A DNA stretch of 64,000 nucleotides from the NCBI GenBank assembly GCA_028583405.1, contig JAPTMU010000107.1, positions 511,434 through 575,433 on the forward strand, written 5' to 3'. The notes beneath the pieces were generated by a model. It searched no databases. It worked only from the letters and a program-made list of their open reading frames with translations, and was not told the origin of the DNA. This document shows positions 19,561 to 32,165 of the stretch, piece by piece. Position 1 is the stretch's first letter. Each line of letters opens with the position of its first letter. The DNA comes from Pogonophryne albipinna (lineage: Eukaryota > Chordata > Actinopteri > Perciformes > Artedidraconidae). The translations under genes were made by a program, and so were the position numbers.

Positions 19561-20145
19561 AAAGTAGGGTAGACATGTGGATATTATCCGGCTGAACAAA
19601 ACGTGCATTTATCAAACAGCTACGTTTCCCACAGATCTTATTTTGAGCTATTTTCTAAAATCCTATGGAGAAATCTCATTGCTTTTTTGTGGAGGGAAGC
19701 CATGCGCAGCTTACTTCCTGGTTTTAGGACACGTCTCTCTCCTCCTCTTCACACACCACACTTTTCGCGGCACACGTACTTACAGCCAATCAGCTCTGAA
19801 TGATGTGAGATGACGTATGGTGGGGATGGCAGCTCGATGCCCCTATGGTCATTATTTTTTGCCACACACATTAAATAGGAAAATACTCTGAGCATGCGCA
19901 GTGTAGTTTTTACAGTCACCGTTCACTTAGACAGAGAGAGGGAGGGGCAGGATCGGGTTTTGTCCCACATGGCTCTAAACAGCTCAATAGGCACACACTG
20001 TAGACACTAATTAGAAGAACACAGACTAAAACAGCAATGAGACGAATCAGATGATTAAACATGATCTTAAAATATATTTTAAATATATTTTCATTTATTT
20101 TTTGCATTTTTTTTGTAATCATTGTTTTTAATACTTTCTGCTGAC
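19561..20145. other. No gene seen
   Basis: Mixed sequence between repeat fragments. The open frames are below 80 codons and not recognisable. Confidence 0.5.
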
Positions 20146-20605
20146 ACTAGGTGGGGCTGTGCCACTGAAAATATCCATAAAGAAATAGTAAATCTGTTTA
20201 TAGTTCTGTTTCATATGGGTGTTGAGAGATGTATCATAGACCTCTTCATGTTGCTCTCAAAGTGCACCAGATTGATGCTTTTAACTCCAATATTAAAAAC
20301 AAGAATCTTCCCGGTGGAGCATGCCCACGGACCCTCCTAGAGAAGGTTAGGTCCACCCCCGACTTAAAAAAAATAGCACTTTACCCCCTACCCCCTACAC
20401 CTATATGCCGTGAGCTGATTATCGAGCCTTCATTGTAAGAGTCGCGGGTACACTGTGTATATGCGTGGGGAGTGTTGCAGTATAAAACTCCACTGTAGCG
20501 CTGGTGCCTTAATGGGAAACTCTAAATGTTTGAGCACCCTCTATGAAACGTCAAGCTACCCCGCAGCACCCCCAAAAGAAATCTCTGGCGCCGATACTGG
20601 CCGCG
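20146..20605 (-). mobile_element. Dispersed element, copy B
   Basis: The reverse complement closely matches 2396-2812, including the ends near GGCGCCAGAGATTTC and the GGGTCCG...GCTCC block. It is slightly longer internally. It is probably a non-autonomous hAT relative; no coding content. Confidence 0.6.
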
Positions 20606-21238
20606 GCACATGACGGTTTTGTGTGCCCTCCCATGAAAAGCATATGCCCTCCCTGTAGATTTGTTCTGGCGCCGGGTCTGCACCAGAACAGTAGTTGAAC
20701 TGAAGATAAAAGCATGGACATGTTTTTTAAATCCTGCTGTGACAATAATCTTTTAATCCTATATATATTCTTAAAGTGACAATAGGGGAATGAAACGCCA
20801 AATATAATGAGTACACATCATATTAAATTAAGAGGCAAACACACAAGCTATGGTAAAAAATATAATGAAAAATAACATAGCACCCTTAAAAAACAGGACC
20901 AGTGTGAAACATTTTATATATTTTTTCTGGGATAGTTTTAAGAGGTATATTAAACTCTTAGAAATATATAAAAAGCTTTCTTTCTTTTTTTTATATATTT
21001 AAATATATTAAAAAAGAAAGAAAGATTTTAAAGTACATTTTTTATTTGAATGCTATTTATTTATTGCAATTAAACCTTTTTTTTTTTTTATTCCATGAAT
21101 TTTTTTAAACATATATTCAACATGTATTATTCAGGTTAAACGCTTTTCATGCAGTCTTATGCTTTAAATGGGACAACTATGCCGCCTGCTGTTTTAAATG
21201 TGTATCTGCATCGAGATTACGGGGTAACCAGTACATAT
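20606..21238. other. No gene seen
   Basis: A/T-rich intergenic sequence, including an imperfect inverted run of TTTCTTTC/GAAAGAAA near 20978-21025. Confidence 0.5.
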
Positions 21239-21327
21239 GTGTAATTCAGTGACGTGCGGTGAGGTTCATGGCTGGTGAGGCACTGACTCTTTCAGAGTCA
21301 GATTTACAAATATTATATATTTTGACC

Positions 21328-21635
21328 TTAAAGGTGGCGGGGTAGGTAATTTTGGAGAAACCAGCTCGAGTGCGCTAGAATTTGAAAATACACAGCCCCT
21401 CCTCCAACACACACGAACGCGCACATGACCAATGAGGGCACGAGATAAATTTGTGCACAGATGGAAGGCTGACAGGCAGGTTATTTTAGCCGGGCCGGCT
21501 AAAATGAGTGGTCGTGCTTTTTACAGTACTACGGCTTCCACAGATGAAATGTTTTTATGTATAAGAGCATTCCATGGAATATAACAAAAAGTGTATATCG
21601 TGCCGGTTTCTCAAACTTACCTACCCCACCTTTAA
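21328..21635. mobile_element. TTAA-site MITE (Kolobok/piggyBac-like)
   Basis: About 300 bp lies between TTAA tetranucleotides. The ~27-bp inverted ends begin AGGTGGGGTAGGTAA, with GCGG in place of GGG at the left. The related fragment at 19240 has 'gacctaaatc' with no insert at the same point, which acts as an empty site. No transposase. Confidence 0.8.
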
Positions 21636-22343
21636 TCGAAATATTCTGTTATTTTCAAAAGCTTTTTTAGTCTGATGCTTCGATTCATTTTAAACAGACC
21701 GTTCAACAAAAGGATAGCCTACCCAAAATCTAAATATTGGATTGTTCTCTCTTAGTAAGATCCAATTTTCATTACAAATGTGGTCTTACCTTGACTTGAA
21801 GATGAAGTCCATGCTATCCCTCTGGACAACAATCTTTATTACTTTTTTGTAAAAGTCCTCCTTATCTCCCTCTAGCTTCAAAAGTCTAGCTTGTTGTTTG
21901 CGTCTCTGCGTAGAATAACAGTAGCAACAAGAACCTGTGGGCTCACTTGCGCCCCCTTCAGTGCGGCAGAGGTTGTGGCTGCCTCCCCTGGTGCTTTTTT
22001 CATTGCCGTTGTATGATGAGACCAGCGAGCTTAAATATCATATATACGTGAAATAAGTTATTTAGAGACTATGGATGGCGAGGATAAATGTAATAAAGGG
22101 ATCTACAATCATTACATTGGTGACATACAGTGAGATGGTGCAGGCATGCGCTTAGGGCCCGCTTTCCAGCCAGTTTCTGTGGGGTGACGCATTCTGAGGT
22201 GAGGCAGAGCTCATCTGTGCCTCACCTCACCACACAGTAACTGGCTTGAGCGCGCTCACAAAATAAGTGCCCGCGCTAAATTAGTGCCCGCGCTCCAGCA
22301 AGTTACTGTGGGCTTCTGTGAGGCAGAGCTCGTCCCTGCCTCA

Positions 22344-23140
22344 TGTTGAAGCAAACACAATAGTGGTGGCTTAAAGCCCACCTCTGCTCCGCGCCGTTCG
22401 TTAGATGAGCCTGGTCAGATTAATAAGAGAAGGAGTTCAAAACACCGGCATAAAAGTTATAACAATAATCTGATTTTAATGGTAAAAAACACCAATACAA
22501 ATTACAGAGTACTCTGGACTCCCAGCTCTACTGCTGTGCGATACAGGTATCGGGACCAGCCAGTAAGAAACAAGGGGGGTCCTTTGCATGAATAAACAAC
22601 AGTATATATGGACATTTTTGGGGCGGATATGTGGGTCGGCTCTTCCATCCCATTTTACTCCTAAGTGAAGCGTGAGAGCCTCGGAACTAGTCAAGGTCAG
22701 AATCACTTTTTATCTTCCACCTAACTTCACTCCTTTACTTTCCCAGGGAAGATTTCACACAAACTATTATTTCCCAAAACAATCAAACATTGTACACAGA
22801 GATATTAGTATCAAACATTGTACACAGATATATTGGTGCTTGAGATTATACTGGCCCCAGGAAGAACCTTGAATAAGAACATGTGCATGTGCTGGTGGGG
22901 GGAAAGTGTATGTGTGTGTGTGTGCTGATATCTGGGTCAGTGAGTGTAAGTGTGTGTGCTGGAGACAGGAGGTGTAAGTGTGTGTGTCAGGGTATCTGGG
23001 TCATTGAGTGTAAGTAGAAAAAGGGTTATATATATAGGATTACTTTAAAACAGTCCCAAATAATACATGTTCACTTCAATACAGTTCAAGATAATACCTG
23101 TTTACTTTAATACAGTTTAGAACAATATCTGTTTGCTTTA
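22344..23140 (-). repeat. 3' LTR of the 7.5-kb element
   Basis: 797 bp. On the plus strand it starts TGTTGAAGC and ends TTTGCTTTA. From about 22590 to its end it looks identical to the other LTR, while about 22490-22590 differs strongly. Confidence 0.85.
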
Positions 23141-23151
23141 ACCCCTCTTTT
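23141..23151 (-). promoter_or_regulatory. Polypurine tract of the 7.5-kb element
   Basis: Minus-strand AAAAGAGGGGT lies directly before the 3' LTR. This is the expected place for plus-strand DNA priming, and it fixes the element's orientation. Confidence 0.6.
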
Positions 23152-23429
23152 GATCTCACCCTCAGAGATCAACTTATACACAGCATTTGAAACATAACCA
23201 CCGTCATTCTTGTCTACTGTCTGTCCCCCAACATTTATATAAATCCATCAGAAGCTGGGATTTAAACCTTTAGGAACAGTCCACCATAACAACTTCTTAT
23301 GACAGTGGAGGGAGACCAAAATATGTAAAAAAATTGTCCTTGTCGGCTGAGTCATCGTGCTCGTCCTCCTCCGACGCGTAAGCCAACAAGGGCATTTGGT
23401 ACGAAGGGGAAGGGGCAGCTTCTCCCTCA

Positions 23430-23665
23430 GAAAATGGGATATTAAAACAAAGTTCCTCAAAAAATGGGATATTAAAACAAAGTTCCTCAAAAAATGGGAA
23501 AAACAAAGTTCCTCAAAAAATGGGAAAAACAAAGTTCCTCAAAAATGAGATATTGAAACAAAGTTCCTCAAAAAATGGGAAAAACAAAGTTCCTCAAAAA
23601 TGGGATATTAAAGTTCCTCAAAAATGGGATATTAAAGTTCCTCAAAAATGGGATATTAAAACAAA
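23430..23665. repeat. Short tandem repeat in the LTR element interior
   Basis: About 9 units of AAAGTTCCTCAAAAAATGGG with an optional ATATTAAAAC. Unit length varies from about 20 to 30 bp. Confidence 0.9.
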
Positions 23666-24260
23666 CTCCACACCGGCTATATCAACCTGTTTCAGCGGAG
23701 AGTGGAGTCCCCTGTGCCGTCCTGACTTGCCGTGTCTTTGTCCCCCCGATCCGCTGACGGCGGCTTCTGGGCTGCCTGCTAGAGAGATGTCTTCTGGATC
23801 CTCCTCCTCCGGCCCGCTGATGGCGGCTTCCGGGTCGATGCTGGAGAGATGTCTTCCCGATCCTCCGTCTCCGGTCCGCTGATGACGCCTCCCGGGTCGA
23901 CTGCTGGAGAGATGTCCTCCCGATCCTGCTCCTCCAGTCCGCTGTTGGCTGCTTCCGAGTCGACCTCCTCGTCGAGGGCCACGTCCGTCCTGATGTCGTC
24001 CTTCAGCCAGACGAACTCCGCTGTGTCGGTCTCCTGGGTCCCTCTTTGGCATCACCAACCTGTGTGAAGAAATCTGATACAAATCCCTCAAGCCTACACT
24101 CAGGGCTCCTGGGCCCTCAGCTGTTTGACCCACCACTGCGTAGGCCGCTTGGAGCCTGTTGGTGGGGTGTCTTAAAACAACAGCCGTCTGTGAACAGGTT
24201 TTCTAAATTAATTGTAGACCTCCTGTCTGCCAGTGCAGCTTCAGAATCTTAATACTTGGA
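23666..24260 (-). other. GC-rich internal segment with repeated acidic frame, unknown
   Basis: This is the only GC-rich part of the element interior. Minus-strand frames contain repeated EDREDISPA-like blocks (about 23780-23980), produced by an imperfect ~60-bp DNA repeat. It could be a gag or accessory remnant, but no retroviral motif supports that. Confidence 0.3.
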
Positions 24261-27200
24261 CTGTGGCAACAAAACAAAACCCCCACATCTCTAGGTGAAC
24301 TAAATAACATATTTCAATAGCTCTGAATTTCTGACAAGCATCTGTGTTTATTTTTAAATGAAATCCCTGAGATCCTATTTAAAATCTAAATATAATATGA
24401 ACTGCTAATGTTTCTGGTAAAGAAACACACTAATGTTATGGATTCAAAAACAACCAAAATCATGATGCTGACAAAATGAATGATTTCCTGGTGATACTGC
24501 TTTTACCTGTCAGTGCTGAGATATTATCAAGATCTCTCACAGTAGCCTCTTGGCCACTGATGATACCTGTTATAACTCAATCAATATTAGAAACATGTCA
24601 ACATTCATCAAACAGTATCTTATCCCCAGATATGGAGCAGGTCAATTCTAAAACTGTCAATCAATGGTCAGATTGAACATCCAAGTTGGGGCAGCAGGTT
24701 CCTTTCAGTCCCTAAATGAAAAATGTACATTGTGAATTTTACACTCCCCCTTTTTACACATGAACCTCATGTGTAACCATGGATTATAAGAAAATACCAA
24801 ACATTTCCCCAAATGTACATCCATCATTTCCACAGTAAACACTTCAGTGAGATGAAGTGTTTCTCTCCATCCTTCAGTCCTAAAAGAAACAGAATCTTCA
24901 TGTTTTAGTTTGAGTTTCACATTCTGCAAACTGCCACCTCCTGTGGGAGTGAAATATCATCAAGTAGACTAGAAACGGGTAATAATATGTTAGTCCAAAA
25001 ACATGCTTGGTTAGTTATTGTTTTAGAATCATGCAGTTGCACTGATCACATGCAGACATACACTCACATTCACACTGTCAGGTTGTAAAGTCAAGTTTGG
25101 TCAGGTTCGCCCCAGAGTCAGTCATTGACAGTGCCTTCTCAAGTTACACTGTCGGTCAGGGTCAAAGGTCAGTTGGTCTCAGTCTTTTTGGCCATGTGTG
25201 TGCTCTGCAGAGACTTCAATATTTCAGCATAGGCCAGTATCCTTTGTCTACAAAAATCTGTCATATATGGAGCGCCATCATTAATTAATTCACAATTACA
25301 ACTATACTTTTCAAGATATCTCTAACTTTTCATTGAGTCAGCTGTTTCCCACATTTCCTGAAATGTGTTAGCCAAAAATGTCACTTCCTTATAGTACTAC
25401 TACTGCAGTTTATTAACACCTAATCTATATTAAAATGTCTAATAGATCTATTTCAGAAACTTGTGCACTTAACTATTATCTTGTGTCAAAACATTACTTG
25501 GATCTGTAAAGCTCTGCCATGTATTTCATAACTCATATTAATTTATCTTCAATTCTGGTCCACTTAAAGAACAATGTTAACCTCTTTAACAGTAAGTGGA
25601 ACCTTGTGTGTACGAACATGTAACAATCACTCCTTCCTTTATCAAGGATTTAAAAACAGAAATAATTTCATCAATGGTTTGTAGTTGAATTTAGGAATTA
25701 TCACTTATGGTAGGTATGTTTTTACTTTTTAACATCTCTAAATGTCAGCCAATTACCAATTAAATGGATGTCCATTAGGAGGTGGTGACGCTTGTCTTTT
25801 AAACTCATAATCTGGTGCCGTGCGCTCCCTGTGAAGCTGCAACTAAGATTTTAAAAACCACTGCAGGGTGGGTCGAGTGACCCATTCTCCCTATTGGTCG
25901 TCAATAATATGCACCTTTACAATGGGTGATCCAAGGCCCCACATTTGTTTACTCCCAATTATATTGCTTTTTCAAAATTAAATTAGCTGTTTTTAATTTT
26001 AATTTAATTTTAAACTCTACATTTTGAACGACAAACAACAATTATTTCCCCATAAAAAGTTCTCCTGTAGTAATATATGCCACAATGGTGAAACCAATAC
26101 CTCAAATTGAAATACTATATTTTGTTTAGAACTAACTTTCCCTTCAACATGGCCTATATAAATAAATATTTGTCTGATCTTATAGAGATGTTACTAAAAC
26201 TCTCCCTTTGAACTGATCAATACTGTAACAAATTAAAACACTACCAAATTCACACAATAAAAACTCTTAAAGAATAATTTGTAAACATGATAAAAATATT
26301 GAAGAATATGGTTCTACACTGTACTCTCCCCCTTTAGTGTGTTTTAGGATGATTCTCATTTTACTTTCACAACTTTTTATCTTTACTTATTTATCAAGTC
26401 AATTCAATTTCTTTAAATTTGGTTCTTTAAAATACATTAGTAGATACCTTGTGGAGTATTCACAATAACTAATCCTCTCTAGGATATGAAATCCGTTCAT
26501 CTTTAAGCAGATACTATTTCCTTATTTATCTTTTGTTCATGATAACAATGGTATAACAACCACACGTTTTACCCATAGCTAGTTTCTATGTCAAGATTAT
26601 TATGTGTGACATAATAATCAGATGTCTTGTTTGCTAAACAAGAATAATAAACTTTAATCTTTTCAGTATTCCAGACCATCATTTAAACAAGCAGCCTCTT
26701 ATCTAAACACTAAGCATTAAGGTTTCTACACCACCCCCTGGGAAACTCTTCCACAATTATGCTGTAAAATCATTGCATCGTTCCTTCAGAGTCTGAACAA
26801 TCTGAGACAAGCATGTCTCAAGATCTTGTCATAATGAGCACAGTCAGTGATGCAGCTGTAGTCAGTGGCAGGGTCCCCCAAAAAGCTAGGACCGGCCCTG
26901 GTCAGTGGCCTTCAAGGAAACTCCCTGGCATTGGGATGAGGGAAGGAATCACTTGGCAGACACACGTTGTCCTCTGTACAGCAGAAATCCCCCCAAAACC
27001 GCAGTACCTCTTCACACCACTGTTGCCTTGACAACGAGGCACAAGCATAATGTCAATATCTCCTCAGAGATGCGTTCTTTGCACACTTCTTCTGTTTGCA
27101 GTGAGCAACTCTTCACCAACACACTGATTCAGAGAACCCAAAAGGTGGTGCACAGCTATCCAATGCTGCTGTAATCACAGCCATTCAGCTACTGAGAAAA

Positions 27201-28640
27201 ACTCAATTTAAATCTCTCTCCCAACGGGTTACAAAATAAAACGGCTGAGGTCAGGAATGCTGAAACAGGTGAATGTTAAAACAAACTAATGATAGTAGTC
27301 TGCCTATTCTTTATTACTTCAGTTCTAAGTTAATAGGCAAAACAAGGAAACTTTCCCTAACCACAGATTAATCTTTTATCTACTTGGTTATTCTATTCAT
27401 TTTCAAATTGTTTATCTAAGTTGTGTTACAAGCATGGTGAGGTTGTAACAGAATACACAAATAACTGTATTCAATCCGCGCCGTATTTGAAAACTGTAAT
27501 GAATTAAAATCAATGTTTAACGACGTAATATAAGTTAAATATATTGTTAAGCTAATTACTGTTTTATTGTGAAGGCATCTCTGGTGAACAGCGGCCTGTG
27601 GCTTTTATTTTGAAAGGCCGTTCCGGAAATATACTCCGTAATGTGAACAGTGAGTTTGACTTCTAGAAACACGGAAAGTTACGATAACAATCGTTCTAAT
27701 GCATTAAATAAAGTCATGAAAGAGACAAGGAGGGGAAAAGGCGTGTGGAAGTAAGCAATGAACTGAAAATGCCACCAATCCTCCGTTTTAACCATGGTTT
27801 TAACGTGATGGCGGACATTGAAAACCGAAGCGGGCATAAGCACCCCGTCATACACACACAAGATTCCTTCTGACCGACAAGAGCTCAAAAACCCTTCTGC
27901 TTATCACTTACTACTCTTTGTTTTATTCATAACCTAAAAATACAATTGTGGTGAATAGCTTGCGTCTTCCTACTCTCAAAACTTCTCATAAAACCACAAA
28001 GTGACGTAACTGTGTCCCACAAAAACGGCTAAAAACACAAATTATAGTTTCTTATTTATTTCAATATCTACCACCTCAAATCACACATTGATCAATTAAT
28101 TTTCAATGTATTCACTCCAACTTCAGATCACTCGATCTTTCTCTTCTTCCATGATTGACTTCGTATCTATTATCTGACTAGGTTGATATGTGTTCATTTG
28201 TATTTATTAATACACTGGACAAATCTTGTCGTTACTTAATGTCCTTATTCTATTTATTTGAATGTTCTTAATTCAGACGTGCACACAGCATATGGTTGTA
28301 CACCCTGTTCGCCTCCAGAGGGCAGCAGCTGACCACGAATGAACTTCCCAGCTTCTGCAAACCTTGTCTCCTGTTCTGCACTAAACTATACTTCTGCCCT
28401 TTCCTCTCAATTATTACACAGATTTGACGTAAAAAATAACACAATTTATTACAGAATTTCCCCAGCGAGTCAGCCGTGCAGGACTAGACTACCTCACGGA
28501 GACCTCACTGGTTCACTTTGCTAGGTCAAGAATGCTCTACTTGACTCTACACAAATATAACTCGATGCCCGGTCCGGAATGCCCTACCGAACTCTGAGCA
28601 CCGACTTTGCTATTAGTGAGCTAAGGACTGGAATATACAC
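24261..28640. other. Interior of the LTR element, no gene recognised
   Basis: A/T-rich, with frames under 95 codons on both strands. No DTG protease, YXDD reverse transcriptase or integrase zinc motif was seen. Confidence 0.5.
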
Positions 28641-28765
28641 CAGACTCTTACACACCCTTAGTGTCCTATAGGCCAGGAATATACACCTGACTCTTATACA
28701 CACTTAGTGTCCTATAGGCCAGGAATATACACCTGACTCTTATACAAACACTTTCTTAAGTATTG
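28641..28765. repeat. ~46-bp tandem repeat, 2-3 copies
   Basis: A block with 'gaatatacacctgactctta' and 'tagtgtcctataggccag' is repeated about 2.5 times within the LTR element. Confidence 0.85.
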
Positions 28766-28984
28766 TATTTTTTACCGTGACTAAGAACACTGAGAATACC
28801 GATGACAACTCTAAAATTTTGTAGCAAAGCCAAATCACAGATTTTGGTAATCAACAGGTATCTGTTTTACCTTTGTATTATGTAGGACGTCCTGGTTTAG
28901 TTGTCAACGGTGTCCCGGGTGTCCTCCCCTGGACAGAAATTCGTCCGCTGGCTGTCGGTGGTCCTTCTAGAGACCAGCACTCAT

Positions 28985-29002
28985 CACGTCGGGAAGTCAC
29001 CA
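28985..29002 (-). promoter_or_regulatory. tRNA-Trp-like primer binding site
   Basis: On the minus strand, three bases after the 5' LTR end CAACA, the sequence reads TGGTGACTTCCCGACGTGAT. The complement of the tRNA-Trp 3' end would be TGGTGACCCCGACGTGAT, so the site matches except for about two extra or altered bases. Confidence 0.6.
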
Positions 29003-29005
29003 GAT

Positions 29006-29816
29006 TGTTGGAGTATACACAGTAGTGGTGGCTTAAAGCCCACCTCTGCTCCGCGCCGTTCGTTAGATGAGCCTGGTCAGATTAATAAGAGAAGGAGTTC
29101 AAAACACCGGCATAAAAGTTATAACAATAATCTGATTTTAATGGTAAAAAACACAATACGAAATACAGAGTGCCCTGTAACAGAGCACTCCGGGCTCCCC
29201 GCTCTACTGCCGTGCGATACAGGTATCGGGACCAGCCAGTCAGCAACAGGGGACGCATTTTGCATGAATAAACAACAGTATATATGGACATTTTTGGGGC
29301 GGATATGTGGGTCGGCTCTTCCATCCCATTTTACTCCTAAGTGAAGCGTGAGAGCCTCGGAACTAGTCAAGGTCAGAATCACTTTTTATCTTCCACCTAA
29401 CTTCACTCCTTTACTTTCCCAGGGAAGATTTCACACAAACTATTATTTCCCAAAACAATCAAACATTGTACACAGAGATATTAGTATCAAACATTGTACA
29501 CAGATATATTGGTGCTTGAGATTATACTGGCCCCAGGAAGAACCTTGAATAAGAACATGTGCATGTGCTGGTGGGGGGAAAGTGTATGTGTGTGTGTGTG
29601 CTGATATCTGGGTCAGTGAGTGTAAGTGTGTGTGCTGGAGACAGGAGGTGTAAGTGTGTGTGTCAGGGTATCTGGGTCATTGAGTGTAAGTAGAAAAAGG
29701 GTTATATATATAGGATTACTTTAAAACAGTCCCAAATAATACATGTTCACTTCAATACAGTTCAAGATAATACCTGTTTACTTTAATACAGTTTAGAACA
29801 ATATCTGTTTGCTTTA
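29006..29816 (-). repeat. 5' LTR of the 7.5-kb element
   Basis: 811 bp, starting TGTTGGAGT and ending GCTTTA on the plus strand. It is followed by the ctca duplication. See the paired LTR for the mosaic divergence. Confidence 0.85.
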
Positions 29817-30479
29817 CTCACTTCTCAATCTCATCGCTCCCCGTAGTTGTAGCGGAGCTCGGCAAATTAGCCGATTTTTACTATAAAAAGCGATTGGAAT
29901 CATACAGAAATCACATTTACAACACAGATCAGTGGACACATTTTATTATTATTATTATTTGTATTATTATTCTTTTTTTCCGTTACATTGGAGAATGACA
30001 AGTGAGGCTCTGCCTCACCTGCCTCCCCTGACCGCACGTCGCTGGTGTAATTCATGGCACAATTCAAACGGCATCGAAAGATAATCTTTCCCCCCCATTG
30101 ACTTCAATACAAACTTTTTCCGAAATAAGGTCCCATGGGTCCCACCGGAAGGGGAGGGACTTCGCCTCTCTATAGCAACCGCATAGTAACCGCATAGCAA
30201 CGGAGGATCTTCTGAGGTAAGGTGTGTCAAATATCTGGGGATAAAATAAAGTTTTTACTTGCTTGAGAAGCTCATACAAGTTAAGCTGGCTTTACTTGGT
30301 TGAATATTAACTATTTAGGATTAAATTCGCCATGTTTTTGTTAAATTGACTTTTCGTTTTATATGTTTTATTCATGGTATATATCTCACTAATGTAGCTA
30401 GCTAACAAGCTAACCTTAGCGTGATGTTTTCAGACGGAGCATGCGCAGTGTGTCCCACAGATTAAAGCGGTGTGAAGTA

Positions 30480-30708
30480 ACTAAATAGATTTACTCAAGT
30501 ACTGTACTTAAGCACTATTCTGAGGTACTTCTACTCCACTATATTTCAGGGGTAAATGGTGTACTTTTACTCCACTACATGTATTTAATACCTTTAGTTA
30601 CTTTATATATCTGGATTAATGATGTGAAATATAATCAACACTTAAATAAGACTTTAGTTACACCTGGAGTGATTTCACAAGCTACTAATGTAATATTTCT
30701 ACTTTTAC
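30480..30708. repeat. Dispersed 'ACTTTTACTCCACTACAT' repeat
   Basis: It contains 'tttactcaagtactgtactt' and 'acttttactccactacatgt', widespread in fish. Related but degraded pieces occur near 36225-36320. Confidence 0.6.
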
Positions 30709-31860
30709 TTAAAGAGCAACTTGCAGGTTAGACACACCAGTGAATAAATGTGTAGGAAAATGATGAATACACTAGATTTTCAAAAGAATATACAGAAATA
30801 TACACTACAGTGACATCTGGCGTCGTTTTTGTAAGACATTTTTACTTCCGCATAAAAAAAGCCGCCCCACGTGACCTCCCGCCTGTGACGTAACATGGGG
30901 GAGAGCGGCCGGTCTAACTATGAATAAACATGGATCACAATGCTAGTTTTGACACAGAAGAGGTTGAACATATATATTCGAATGCATATGAATATAATTA
31001 TGAGCCTGCTAGGCGTCCAAGAGACCAGGAGCCAAGGATTAGAAGGAATAACGGCCATCGGAGAGAAATGGAGCTGTGGTGTGTGGAGAACCAGTGGAGA
31101 ACAGAGCAGCTGTCTTGGTGAGTGACCGGCGTTCGCTACAGTTAATGTTAGCTAACGTCGGTCACATCACAACATTGTGAAGTTAGCTATCATATATCAG
31201 GCTATAACTAAAGTAGTATTGATCATATAGTAACGTTACTGGCAGGACTGTTGATACTGATCCATAACAGAAACTAATGCGCAAGTATCAGCCGTATTTC
31301 GTGTTACCTAATGCAACTCCACACTACGTCTTACGGTGCTGTGTACCTGAGGGGAGAGAGAGAGAGGAGCGAAGGGGGGGGGGGGAGAGAGAGAGAGATG
31401 TAATACGGTTTCCTGATAAACGTTTTGTTTGATAGGCTTCAGCTGTGGAGAGTATGTGCTGCAGGGAGGTGGATGCACCTTGCACCCAGGAACGAAAGCT
31501 AGCTCCGGTCCTTTTCCTGTTCGATGTCCTGACAGGCTGGAGTTTGTGCAACCTGCACACACTCAAGCTCACCATGATTAAAAATGGTGAAATGCAATGT
31601 AAAATTACCGAAAAAATACCAGCTCACTAAATCACAACCGCTCAAACCAACTACAAACTACTACCGCGGATTGGGCAGAGAAGGAGTCAGAGAAAGTTGC
31701 TCCCCCATGTGACGTAATATGACGCGTTTGACGTATGACGTTAACGAAAACAGTTTTTAGTAGCAGAGCTCAAAACGGCTCCTTTCCCTCTGAATTCCTT
31801 ATGTCTCGTAAAACATATCAAATCCTGCATTCACTTTTTTAATTGTAATTTTCAGGCAAG
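30709..31860 (+). mobile_element. Remnant of a DNA transposon, possibly TTAA-type
   Basis: It starts TTAAAGAGCAACTTGCAGG. An inner inverted pair (about 30887-30906, GACGTAACATGGGGGAGAGC, and 31698-31716, reverse) brackets possible coding pieces. The right terminus was not found with confidence. Class is inferred from the TTAA start. Confidence 0.35.
30930..31118 (+). pseudogene. Fragment resembling a P2X7-C-terminal-like fish ORF
   Basis: A 63-codon frame begins MDHNASFDTEEVEHIYS, contains an EYNYEPARRP stretch and runs into a GTGAGT donor. A second piece at about 31434-31625, after a TAG acceptor, encodes ESMCCREVD in one frame. An E..CC.E block and a WC motif recall the zinc-binding region of the multicopy P2X7-like fish proteins. 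The two pieces do not join in one frame, so this is most likely a decayed copy. Identity is a weak inference. Confidence 0.3.
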
Positions 31861-32140
31861 GTTAAGCAGAAATGTAGTACTTCTTCCACCTATAACATAA
31901 ATGGTTAACTTGCTGTGCTAAATGTGCTAATGTAATCCTTTTGAAGATTCTTTAATTAACAGAGGATGTTTGTCGACACAGACGACCGTTTATTTCTGTC
32001 TTCTGTCCTAAATGCAGATGTGGAATAAAGAGTAGCTCCGGTGATTCAGACTATAGACATCCGACCGAGGTCACAGATGGAAAGGTAAGATCCAGAGAAA
32101 CTGAGTGACTGAAAGGTGAGTGGCTGATCTTTGTGGTACT
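31861..32140 (+). other. Possible isolated exon at 32015-32082
   Basis: Between an acceptor AAATGCAG and a donor GTAAGA, one frame stays open and reads CGIKSSSGDSDYRHPTE. No neighbour completes it into a recognisable protein. It may be a real exon of an unplaced gene or chance. Confidence 0.2.
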
Positions 32141-32165
32141 GACTAAGGCAGGGGTGCCCAACCAG

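Larger units (their letters stand above)
22344..29816 (-). mobile_element. 7.5-kb LTR retrotransposon without recognisable pol
   Basis: Two ~800-bp direct repeats (22344-23140 and 29006-29816) flank 5.9 kb. The flanking duplication is ctca (22340-22343 and 29817-29820). Read on the minus strand, a tRNA-Trp-like primer site follows the 5' LTR, and a polypurine run AAAAGAGGGG precedes the 3' LTR. No reverse transcriptase, integrase or clear gag was found; open frames are short. It therefore resembles a large non-autonomous derivative. Confidence 0.8.
21247..30044. mobile_element. hAT element carrying two later insertions
   Basis: The left end CAGTGACGTGCGGTGAGG and right end CCGCACGTCGCTG are inverted. 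Both flanks carry gtgtaatt (21239-21246 and 30045-30052), an 8-bp hAT duplication. Removing the TTAA-site MITE (21328-21635) and the LTR element (22344-29816) leaves about 1.0 kb without transposase, so the original was a non-autonomous hAT. Confidence 0.85.

Noticed and set aside
23642..24136. 164-codon minus-strand frame as a gag gene
   Set aside because: Gly/Arg-rich composition comes from an imperfect DNA repeat in a GC-rich segment; no gag motif is visible.
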